A stretch of DNA of 13,197 nt from NCBI GenBank assembly GCA_043739325.1, contig JAYUFK010000197.1, positions 1 to 13,197 on the forward strand, written 5' to 3'. A program made the translations under genes and the position numbers. This stretch comes from Roseiarcus sp043739325 (GTDB taxonomy: Bacteria; Pseudomonadota; Alphaproteobacteria; Rhizobiales; Beijerinckiaceae). Below the pieces are notes generated by a model. That model did no database searches. It was not told where the DNA came from and worked only from the letters and a program-made list of their open reading frames with translations. Below are positions 7,373 to 13,197 of this stretch, one piece after another (the stretch's first letter is position 1; every line of letters starts with the position of its first letter).

Positions 7373-7391
7373 ACATTGGGATATTGAACCG

Positions 7392-8441
7392 ATGCGATTG
7401 CTTATACTTGGAACTGGCGGCATGGCGGATCAGCACGCCAAGCATTTTGCCGCAATCGATGGCGTCACTGTCGTTGCCGGCGTCGATGTTGACGAAAAGC
7501 GCGCCAGGACGTTTTGCGCCGAGCATGGAATCGAGCGCAGTTTTACTTCGCTGGAAAAGGCGCTGGAATGGGGGCGGTTCGACTCGGTCGCCAATGTGAC
7601 GCCCGACAGCATCCACTATTCTACGACGCTGACCGCGATCCACGCCAAGAAGCATGTGTTCTGCGAAAAGCCTCTCTCCACCGACTATGGCCGCGCGCTT
7701 CAAATGACCGAGGCGGCGGAGGAGGCCGGCCTCGTGGCGATGGTCAATCTGACGTATCGCAATGTCGCGGAGCTGCAACGCGCCCGCGCCATCGTCCAGT
7801 CGGGCGCGATCGGCGCGGTCAAGCACGTCGAGGCCTCCTATCTGCAAAGCTGGCTGGTTTCCAAAGCCTGGGGCGACTGGCGCAAGGAGAGCAAGTGGCT
7901 CTGGCGCCTGTCGAAGAAACACGGCTCCAACGGCGTCCTCGGCGATATCGGCATCCATATTCTCGACTTCGCGGTCTACGGCGCCGCCACGGATATCGAT
8001 CATGTCTTCTGCCGGCTGAAGACTTTTCACAAGGCCGAGGGTGACCGCATCGGGGAGTACGATCTCGACGCCAATGACAGCCTTTCGATGAGCGTCGATT
8101 TCGCCAATGGCGCGCTCGGCGTCGTGCATGCCAGCCGCTTCGCCACTGGCCATATGAACGATCTGCGGCTGCGCATCTTCGGCGATAAAGGCGCGCTGGA
8201 AGTGAATCATTCCCCCAAGCAATCGAAGCTGCAGACTTGCCTCGGCGCGGATATCGAAAGCGGCGTGTGGAGCGAAGAGACGGCGCCGCCCGTCGCCACC
8301 AACTACCAGCGATTTGTCGAAGCCGTGCGGGCGGGCAAGACCCTCGAACCGTCGTTCAAACATGCGGCCAATCTGCAGAAAGTTCTCGACCTCTCGGTTG
8401 TGACCGACGGCGATCGCAGGGAGCACAAAGTCAGGCGGTAG
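7392..8441 (+). CDS. thuB: ThuB, Gfo/Idh/MocA-family NAD(P)-dependent sugar dehydrogenase
   Basis: This 349-residue protein is a Gfo/Idh/MocA oxidoreductase. The N-terminal Rossmann fold starts MRLLILGTGGMADQHAKHF, with the nucleotide loop GTGGMA at 7-12. The conserved catalytic lysine motif is CEKPLS (91-96, K93). The C-terminal domain carries GVLGDIGIHILDFAVY (181-196), whose Asp and His are the usual substrate-binding and catalytic residues. In rhizobia, ThuB converts imported trehalose, maltitol or sucrose isomers to 3-keto derivatives. An in-frame extension to 7179 exists, but it overlaps thuA and adds no family sequence, so the ATG at 7392 was chosen because the Rossmann strand begins right there. 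The ribosome site is poor (TGGGA about 10 bases upstream). This is the last gene of the thu set; a 191-bp gap follows. Confidence 0.9.
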   Translation: MRLLILGTGGMADQHAKHFAAIDGVTVVAGVDVDEKRARTFCAEHGIERSFTSLEKALEWGRFDSVANVTPDSIHYSTTLTAIHAKKHVFCEKPLSTDYGRALQMTEAAEEAGLVAMVNLTYRNVAELQRARAIVQSGAIGAVKHVEASYLQSWLVSKAWGDWRKESKWLWRLSKKHGSNGVLGDIGIHILDFAVYGAATDIDHVFCRLKTFHKAEGDRIGEYDLDANDSLSMSVDFANGALGVVHASRFATGHMNDLRLRIFGDKGALEVNHSPKQSKLQTCLGADIESGVWSEETAPPVATNYQRFVEAVRAGKTLEPSFKHAANLQKVLDLSVVTDGDRREHKVRR

Positions 8442-8479
8442 GAGCAGCGGGATTTGTTACTTTCCGGCGCAATATACTG

Positions 8480-8495
8480 GGGCGCTTCAGCGCTC
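8480..8495 (+). terminator. Weak stem-loop after thuB (possible partial terminator)
   Basis: GCGC (8482-8485) pairs with GCGC (8490-8493) around the tetraloop TTCA. One G-T wobble and one further G-C pair extend the stem to 6 bp. It lies 39 bases after the thuB stop. The following ATTCCGTGTT has only scattered T residues, so termination would be inefficient at best and read-through into the CUT2 cassette is plausible. Confidence 0.25.
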
Positions 8496-8510
8496 ATTCC
8501 GTGTTGCAAG

Positions 8511-8523
8511 TAATATGATATTA
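8511..8523. promoter_or_regulatory. AT-rich 13-bp palindrome upstream of the CUT2 cassette
   Basis: TAATATGATATTA is a perfect inverted repeat of 6 bp around a central G, set in an otherwise GC-rich gap, 110 bp before the binding-protein ATG. It overlaps a possible -10 element (TATTAT, 8519-8524), though no good -35 box lies at the right distance. It could be an operator for an unlinked regulator or simply part of a promoter region. Confidence 0.35.
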
Positions 8524-8620
8524 TGGGAAGCTCTGCCGCGCCAAACAGCGTCATCGGCGGAGTTTCTGCTGCATGCGCTTGAAATAACGAATGAAAATGG
8601 ACGACTACGCGCGTCCGCAC

Positions 8621-8627
8621 GGGAGGA
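8621..8627 (+). promoter_or_regulatory. Ribosome-binding site fixing the start of the CUT2 binding protein
   Basis: GGGAGGA lies 5 bases before the ATG at 8633. The in-frame ATG at 8591 would place this site inside the coding region and put a charged, non-hydrophobic stretch ahead of the signal peptide, so the downstream ATG is preferred. Confidence 0.8.
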
Positions 8628-8632
8628 ATACA

Positions 8633-9655
8633 ATGAAATCCGCTTTGACCATGCTCACGCTCGCCGCGCTCGGCGGGACAGTTCTTGCCGGCTCGGCGCT
8701 CGCCGACACGAGCAAGATGAAGATCGCCTTTTCCAATAATTACGCCGGCAATTCGTGGCGCCAGGCGATGCTCAAGAGCTACGACATCGTTACCAAGAAA
8801 GCTGTTGCCGACAAGGTCGTCGGCGCTTCCGACATCTTCACGACGGCCGATAAGGAAGTGCCGACGCAGGCCGCGCAAATCCAGAACCTGATCCTGCAAG
8901 GCTATAACGCCATCGTCATCAACGCCGGTTCACCCGACGCGCTCAATGGCGCCGTGAAGCAGGCTTGCGATGCCGGCATTGTCGTCGTCTCGTTCGATGG
9001 CATTGTCACCGAACCCTGCGCTTACCGCGTCGTTGTCGACTTCAAGGACATGGGCAAGCAGGAAGTCGAACAGATGGCGAAGTTCCAACCCAAGGGCGGC
9101 AACTTGCTTGAAATCCGCGGCCTCGCGGGCACCTCGATCGACGATGCGATCCATCAAGGCATCCTCGACGGCGTCAAGGCGCACCCGGAATTCAAGATCG
9201 TCGGCTCTGTCACGGGCGACTGGGATCAAACAACTGCGCAGAAGGCGGTCGCGACGGTTCTGCCCTCGCTGCCGCCAGTCGTTGGCGTCGTCGATCAGGG
9301 CGGCGACGGTTATGGCGCGGCGCAGGCAATCGCCGCTGCAGGCAAGCCGCGCCCGACCATCATCATGGGCAATCGTCAGGACGAATTGCAGTGGTGGAAA
9401 GAGCAGAAGGCGAAGGACGGTTACACGAGCTGGTCGGCCTCAATCGCGCCGGGCGTTTCGTCGCTGGCGTTCTGGGTTGCGCAGCAGGTGCTCGACGGCA
9501 ACAAGAACATCCCGCATGATTTGCTGGTGCCTTACCTCGCGTTCACACAGGACAATTTTGAAGCGGTCCTGCCAACTATCGAAAAGGGCAGTGTCGCCAG
9601 TCACGAATATAGTCAGGCCGACGCTGCCGCCGCCATCAAAGCCAACATGAAGTGA
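8633..9655 (+). CDS. CUT2 (ribose-type) periplasmic sugar-binding protein
   Basis: This 340-residue protein is a periplasmic binding protein of the RbsB type. The signal peptide MKSALTMLTLAALGGTVLAG ends in an ALA site, with cleavage after residue 24. The mature chain starts with MKIAFSNNYAGNSWRQ, the first strand and sugar-contacting loop of the family. AAQIQNLILQGYNAIVINAG, the VVVSFDG strand and VVGVVDQGGDGYGAAQAI follow in the usual order. The last of these replaces the more common ND(x)xA-type loop. It is the first gene of a four-gene set with a double-domain ATPase and two permeases. The ligand is not identifiable; RbsB-like proteins bind pentoses, hexoses, inositol, autoinducer-2 and others. 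A WW pair (QWWKEQK) and several Trp residues in the C-terminal lobe could stack on a sugar ring. Confidence 0.88.
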   Translation: MKSALTMLTLAALGGTVLAGSALADTSKMKIAFSNNYAGNSWRQAMLKSYDIVTKKAVADKVVGASDIFTTADKEVPTQAAQIQNLILQGYNAIVINAGSPDALNGAVKQACDAGIVVVSFDGIVTEPCAYRVVVDFKDMGKQEVEQMAKFQPKGGNLLEIRGLAGTSIDDAIHQGILDGVKAHPEFKIVGSVTGDWDQTTAQKAVATVLPSLPPVVGVVDQGGDGYGAAQAIAAAGKPRPTIIMGNRQDELQWWKEQKAKDGYTSWSASIAPGVSSLAFWVAQQVLDGNKNIPHDLLVPYLAFTQDNFEAVLPTIEKGSVASHEYSQADAAAAIKANMK

Positions 9656-9692
9656 TTGTGGCCGGCCTCGCCGTCACGGGATTGGCAGTGTG

Positions 9693-11165
9693 ATGGCGCA
9701 GGCCGGGTTAAACATCGTGAAGCTGGACGGCGTCGAAAAGCATTTCGGCGCCGTCCGTGCTCTTGATGGCGTCGATTTCAGCGTTGACGCTGGGGAATGC
9801 GTCGGACTGGTCGGCCATAATGGCGCGGGCAAATCGACGCTGATGAACGTGCTGGCTGGCGCCGCGACGCCGGGCAGCGGCAGCATCGCGATTGCGGGCG
9901 AGGCGCAGGGCGCCTATTCGCCCGGCCGCGCCAAGCAGCTTGGCATCCGCTGCGTGTTTCAGGAATTGTCACTCTGTCCCAACCTGACGGTGGCGGAGAA
10001 CGCGCGGGTTTTTCATCCGGCGTTGCGCGGTCTTAACTGGCGGCGCAAGGCCGGCGCACTGATTGTCGCCAAGCTTGACGAGATTTTTCCGGGCCACGGC
10101 ATCGGCGCATCTGAGCTTGTGCAGGACCTATCGATAGGCCGGCGTCAAATGGTCGAGGTCGCCCGCGCGTTCACGGTGACCGACGAACTGGTGCGCCTCG
10201 TCATCCTCGATGAACCGACCTCTTCGCTCGACGGGCATACCGCGGGACAATTGCTCGCGTTCATGCGGCGCACTATCAACTCGGGCGTGAGCTGCGTTCT
10301 CATTTCGCACATCCTGCGCGAAGTCTTGCAAAACTGCGACCGCGTCTTCGTGATGCGCGATGGCAAAGTTGTCGCGGCAGACAGGGCAGGGGCGTTCGAC
10401 CGGAACACGCTCGTTGCGGTGATGGGCGGCGCGGAAGGGCGGGATCTTGAAGCCGACGTCAATGGCCGAGACGCCAGAAGAGCCAACGCGCCGGTGTGCG
10501 TGCGGGCGCGCCCGCATCGCCAGAACGGCGGCATCGAGCTTGTCGCGCATCAGGGCGAAGTCATTGGCCTCGCGGGCCTCGCCGGACATGGCCAGACGGC
10601 ATTGCTGCTGGCGATATTTTCCGCGGCAAGCCATCGGAGCGCGGCGATCGAGGTCACGCAGCCAGTCGCGCTTGTCGCCGGCGACCGGCAGTCGGACGGC
10701 ATCTTCCCGCAATGGTCGATTGCGCAAAACATCGGTGTGCGCTCGATCCGGGCGCTGCGTCAGGGCCCGCTGATTTCGCGCCGCCGCGAGGAGGCGATGG
10801 GGAATTTCTGGCGCGACAAGATCAACATCCGCACGCCCGACATCAACAACAACATTCTCTCGCTATCGGGCGGCAATCAGCAGAAGGCGCTGTTCGCGCG
10901 GGCGCTCGGTTCGGTCGCGCGGATCGTGTTGATGGACGACCCGATGCGCGGCGTCGATATCGGCACAAAGCTGGAAGTCTACGATCTCATCCGCGATGAG
11001 GCGCGGGCGGGGCGCACCTTCCTCTGGCACACGACCGAGACCGACGAGCTGAAGAACTGCGACCACGTTTATGTCTTCCGCGACGGGGCGATCGTCGCCG
11101 ATCTCGCACGCAATGAGATCACCGAAGAACGCGTCATCCAGTCGTCGTTCATGGAGGCGGGCTGA
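9693..11165 (+). CDS. CUT2 sugar ABC transporter ATPase, two fused nucleotide-binding domains (RbsA-like, atypical second domain)
   Basis: This 490-residue RbsA-type ATPase has two nucleotide-binding domains. Domain 1 is complete: Walker A GHNGAGKST (41-49), Q90, signature LSIGRRQ (146-152), Walker B VILDEP (170-175), switch H206. Domain 2 has a degenerate Walker A, GLAGHGQTA (295-303), without the lysine. The signature LSGGNQQ (391-397) is intact. Walker B is IVLMDDP, with aspartate D416 in place of the catalytic glutamate, and the later FLWHTTETDEL carries H446 where E. coli RbsA-type proteins usually read ISSE. The stretch between the second P-loop and GDRQSDG looks about 20-25 residues shorter than in RbsA. 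Degeneracy of one site is common in this family, but Asp at Walker B is less usual. The ATG at 9693 was chosen; an in-frame GTG at 9690 is equally possible. The gene lies 37 bp after the binding-protein gene, and its stop abuts the next ATG. Confidence 0.88.
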   Translation: MAQAGLNIVKLDGVEKHFGAVRALDGVDFSVDAGECVGLVGHNGAGKSTLMNVLAGAATPGSGSIAIAGEAQGAYSPGRAKQLGIRCVFQELSLCPNLTVAENARVFHPALRGLNWRRKAGALIVAKLDEIFPGHGIGASELVQDLSIGRRQMVEVARAFTVTDELVRLVILDEPTSSLDGHTAGQLLAFMRRTINSGVSCVLISHILREVLQNCDRVFVMRDGKVVAADRAGAFDRNTLVAVMGGAEGRDLEADVNGRDARRANAPVCVRARPHRQNGGIELVAHQGEVIGLAGLAGHGQTALLLAIFSAASHRSAAIEVTQPVALVAGDRQSDGIFPQWSIAQNIGVRSIRALRQGPLISRRREEAMGNFWRDKINIRTPDINNNILSLSGGNQQKALFARALGSVARIVLMDDPMRGVDIGTKLEVYDLIRDEARAGRTFLWHTTETDELKNCDHVYVFRDGAIVADLARNEITEERVIQSSFMEAG

Positions 11166-12152
11166 ATGATGATCGCTTTCTCCGCGCCTGAACGGCAGGC
11201 CTTGCCCGCAGCGCGCGGGCTCGAAATCCGCCGGCTGTTGCGCTCGTTATTGCCGGCCTTGTCGCTGGCTTTGGTGCTGGCGGCGATTGCTTGGCTGAAC
11301 CCGCGCGCGATCAGCTATTTCGGCTTCACGCTGATGCTCAATCTGGCGATCCCAATCGCGCTGGCGACAATTGCCCAGATGTTCGTCATCGCCGGCAACG
11401 ATCTCGATCTGTCGATCGGCACGTTCGTCGGGTTCGTCGGCTGCGTCACGGCAACCTGGTTGCATGATGAGCCGCTCGCAGGCGCGCTGATCCTGCTCGG
11501 CTGTATCGGCATTTATGCGGCGCTTGGCGCGCTGATCTATTGGCGCAATCTGCCCTCGATCGTCGTGACGCTGGGCATGAGTTTCGTCTGGCAGGGGCTG
11601 GCCATCCTGCTGCTGCCCAAACCCGGCGGCAAAGCGCCCGTCTGGCTGCAATCGCTGATGGGCGTCAAGCCGCCCTCTATCCCGTTCCCGATTGTCGCCG
11701 CATTGATAATCGCCGCGCTCGCCTGGTTCGGCCTGATGCGCACTTCCTATGGCGCCATCCTGCGTGGCTCGGGCGGCAACGCCGTTGCGGTAGGGCGCGC
11801 CGGGTGGTCGCTGCTCAAAGCCAAAGCGGCGCTGTTCGCGCTCGCCGGGCTTTTCGGCGTGCTTTCCGGCATGGCGTTGATCGGCATCACGACCTCGGCG
11901 GACGCCAATATCGGCAACGGCTACACGCTGCTGTCGATCGCCGGCGTGATCCTTGGCGGCGGCGAATTCGTTGGCGGGCGCGTGTCGCCAATCGGCGCGG
12001 TTCTTGGCGCCCTGACGTTGGCGCTGGCGGCTTCGCCGTTGCTGACGTTCATGCATATTCCGCCAGACTGGCAAGTCGCCGCCAATGGCGCGATCCTCAT
12101 CATCGTCCTCGCCGCCCGCGTGCTCATAAGTCCCAAGAGCGTCGAGCCATGA
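11166..12152 (+). CDS. CUT2 sugar ABC transporter permease 1 (RbsC-like)
   Basis: This 328-residue integral membrane protein has about 8-10 hydrophobic segments. It carries the RbsC-family motif AQMFVIAGNDLDLSIGTFVG (about 70-89), the LPSIVVTLGMSFVWQG segment (about 129-144), a cytoplasmic loop ILRGSGGNAVAVGRAG, and the glycine-rich VILGGGEFVGGRVSPIGAVLGAL near 261-283. Length fits the family. The ATG directly follows the ATPase stop, with GGAGG (11153-11157) inside the end of the ATPase gene 8 bases upstream. A second ATG lies one codon later. The stop overlaps the next permease start (ATGA, 12149-12152). Together with permease 2 it probably forms a heterodimeric channel; the single-permease rbs system differs in this. 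Its motif is close to the RbsC norm. Confidence 0.9.
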   Translation: MMIAFSAPERQALPAARGLEIRRLLRSLLPALSLALVLAAIAWLNPRAISYFGFTLMLNLAIPIALATIAQMFVIAGNDLDLSIGTFVGFVGCVTATWLHDEPLAGALILLGCIGIYAALGALIYWRNLPSIVVTLGMSFVWQGLAILLLPKPGGKAPVWLQSLMGVKPPSIPFPIVAALIIAALAWFGLMRTSYGAILRGSGGNAVAVGRAGWSLLKAKAALFALAGLFGVLSGMALIGITTSADANIGNGYTLLSIAGVILGGGEFVGGRVSPIGAVLGALTLALAASPLLTFMHIPPDWQVAANGAILIIVLAARVLISPKSVEP

Positions 12153-13099
12153 ACGCCGCCGCCAAGGCCCTCTTCGCCAAACCCTGGATCTGGTCGTTCC
12201 TCGGCGCGCTGCTGGTCTGGCTCGCGGCCATCGCCTTCACCAGCGGCTATGGCGCCGGCGGGATGCTAACGGCGGCGCTTTCGCTTTCGGTGTTCACGGT
12301 CGTTGTCGGCGTCGGCCAGATGTTCGTCATCACGCTCGGCCCCGGCAATGTCGATCTCTCGCTGCCGGCCAACATCGGCCTGGCCAGCGCGGTGGCGATG
12401 AAGGTGATGAACGGCGACGACGCCAACGTCGTCTGGGGCTTGGCGGCGGCGCTCGCCTGCGGGCTCGCCATCGGCGCCGCCAATTATCTGCTGATCCGGG
12501 CGCTGCAGATCCCCCCGATCATCGCGACGCTGTCCGCGAGCTTCGTGATCCAATCGATCGACATCGCCTATGGCCGCGGCCTGCAAATCAAGCCGCCTCC
12601 GGGCTTTGCCGACTTCACCAACCTGCAGGTCTTCGGCGTGCCGATTCTGGCGATCGGCACGGTGCTGTTCGCCATGTTCGCCGCCGTCGTTCTGCAGCGC
12701 ACGATCTACGGCCGATCGGTGCAGGCGATCGGGCAAAACATCCGCGCGGCGCGTCTGGCCGGGCTGAATGTCGGGAGGACGCGATTTCTCACCTATGCGC
12801 TCTCGGGCGCGCTTGGCGGCCTCGACGGCGCCATGCTCGCAGGCTATTTCCGCGGCGCCAACGTCGACATCGGCAACGAATATCTGTTGGCCTCGATCGC
12901 GGTGGTGGTGATCGGGGGAACCTCGGTCGCGGGCGGCAAAGCCAATGTTCCCGGCGTCTGGGGCGCCGCGTTGTTCCTGGTGCTATTGTTGACGATGCTC
13001 AACACGTTCAATGTCAGCGCGGGCGTGCGGCTGTTGGTGACCGGGCTGATCATCGTGGGGGTGATCACCGCGGCGGGCGGGCCTAAGGCGGCGCGTTGA
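12149..13099 (+). CDS. CUT2 sugar ABC transporter permease 2 (RbsC-like, variant motif)
   Basis: This 316-residue membrane protein resembles permease 1 in order of segments. It has GVGQMFVITLGPGNVDLSLP (about 53-72) where the family usually reads GGIDLSVG, PPIIATLSASFVIQSI (about 122-137), GQNIRAARLAGLNVGRTRF in the cytoplasmic coupling loop, and AVVVIGGTSVAGGKANVPGVWGA near 250-272. The proline and the LP in place of VG in the first motif are unusual and suggest a specialised half of a heterodimer. The start is the ATG of the ATGA overlap with permease 1, giving translational coupling; longer in-frame readings upstream overlap permease 1 and carry no family sequence. It is the last gene of the clear cassette. 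Confidence 0.9.
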   Translation: MNAAAKALFAKPWIWSFLGALLVWLAAIAFTSGYGAGGMLTAALSLSVFTVVVGVGQMFVITLGPGNVDLSLPANIGLASAVAMKVMNGDDANVVWGLAAALACGLAIGAANYLLIRALQIPPIIATLSASFVIQSIDIAYGRGLQIKPPPGFADFTNLQVFGVPILAIGTVLFAMFAAVVLQRTIYGRSVQAIGQNIRAARLAGLNVGRTRFLTYALSGALGGLDGAMLAGYFRGANVDIGNEYLLASIAVVVIGGTSVAGGKANVPGVWGAALFLVLLLTMLNTFNVSAGVRLLVTGLIIVGVITAAGGPKAAR

Positions 13100-13142
13100 A
13101 ATTCGGTGGACGGGCGGAGGCCCGCAGGCCTTGGCAGAGCAC

Positions 13143-13197
13143 ATGCGACCAAACGCGAAGTACGTTGTCATCCTGACGGCGGCGTTCGCGGCGCTCG
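13143..13197 (+). CDS. Possible start of a further gene with an N-terminal hydrophobic segment (cut by window edge)
   Basis: An open frame begins with ATG at 13143 and continues to the window end: MRPNAKYVVILTAAFAAL, a basic start followed by a hydrophobic run as in signal peptides or membrane anchors. The spacing of 43 bp after the permease stop would fit another operon member. The ribosome site is weak (GGCAGAG just upstream; a better GGAGG is 23 bases away). A small hairpin, AGGCC-CGCA-GGCCT (13118-13131), sits in the gap. Too little is visible to name a family. Confidence 0.3.
   Translation, partial: MRPNAKYVVILTAAFAAL

Noticed and set aside
7179..7391. N-terminal extension of thuB into thuA
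   Set aside because: It overlaps the coding end of thuA in another frame, and the Rossmann fold starts exactly at the ATG at 7392.
7308..8426. 372-codon minus-strand open frame opposite thuB
   Set aside because: Mirror of the thuB coding frame with no domain signature.
11247..12074. Minus-strand open frame opposite permease 1
   Set aside because: Gln/Arg-rich antisense reading of membrane-protein codons, a common artefact.
11540..12148. N-terminal extension of permease 2
   Set aside because: It reads through permease 1 in a different frame, is Arg-rich and lacks membrane segments; the ATGA overlap start at 12149 fits the family.
13118..13131. Hairpin AGGCC-CGCA-GGCCT as terminator of the CUT2 cassette
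   Set aside because: The stem is only 5 bp and no T-run follows; a further gene may start 12 bases later.
1..13197. Mobile elements, CRISPR arrays, tRNA/rRNA genes
   Set aside because: Reading through the window I saw no transposase-like protein, no terminal inverted repeats, no regularly spaced direct repeats and no recognisable RNA gene; I saw no obvious break in composition among the transport genes.

Overview
The window is a high-GC (about 60% or more by eye), densely packed carbohydrate-uptake region from an alphaproteobacterium. The protein sequences look most like those of Hyphomicrobiales (rhizobia and relatives). That placement rests on the thu gene set and on protein style, not on a marker gene. 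No RNA gene, insertion sequence, CRISPR array or phage gene is visible.

Layout. Bases 1-557 (minus strand) hold the 5' part of an FAD-dependent monooxygenase gene and, 7 bp upstream of it, a small zf-CHCC zinc-finger protein gene. Bases 662-1675 (minus) encode a LacI-family repressor, here called ThuR. A 512-bp divergent intergenic region (1676-2187) carries a sigma70-type promoter facing right and two related LacI-type operators. Bases 2188-8441 (plus) are a complete thuEFGKAB operon: periplasmic binding protein, two CUT1 permeases, an MsmK/UgpC-type ATPase, ThuA and the dehydrogenase ThuB. Bases 8633-13099 (plus) are a second, CUT2 (ribose-type) ABC transporter: binding protein, double-domain ATPase and two different permeases. 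The last 55 bases may begin another gene with an N-terminal hydrophobic segment.

How the genes work together. In rhizobia and Agrobacterium, thuEFGKAB imports trehalose, maltitol and sucrose isomers, and ThuA/ThuB process them through 3-keto derivatives. Gene order and family membership here match that locus. ThuR probably represses thuE through the operator that covers the predicted transcription start, and may also control itself. A GC-rich stem-loop between thuE and thuF could allow more binding protein than membrane components to be made. The CUT2 cassette lies on the same strand 192 bp after thuB, with its own strong ribosome site and a 13-bp AT-rich palindrome upstream. Its substrate cannot be read from the sequence. 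Its ATPase has an unusual second nucleotide-binding domain, and its second permease departs from the usual family motif.

Nothing here is a clearly new kind of system. The best leads are the uncharacterised CUT2 transporter coupled to the 3-keto-sugar pathway, its atypical ATPase, and the operator architecture.
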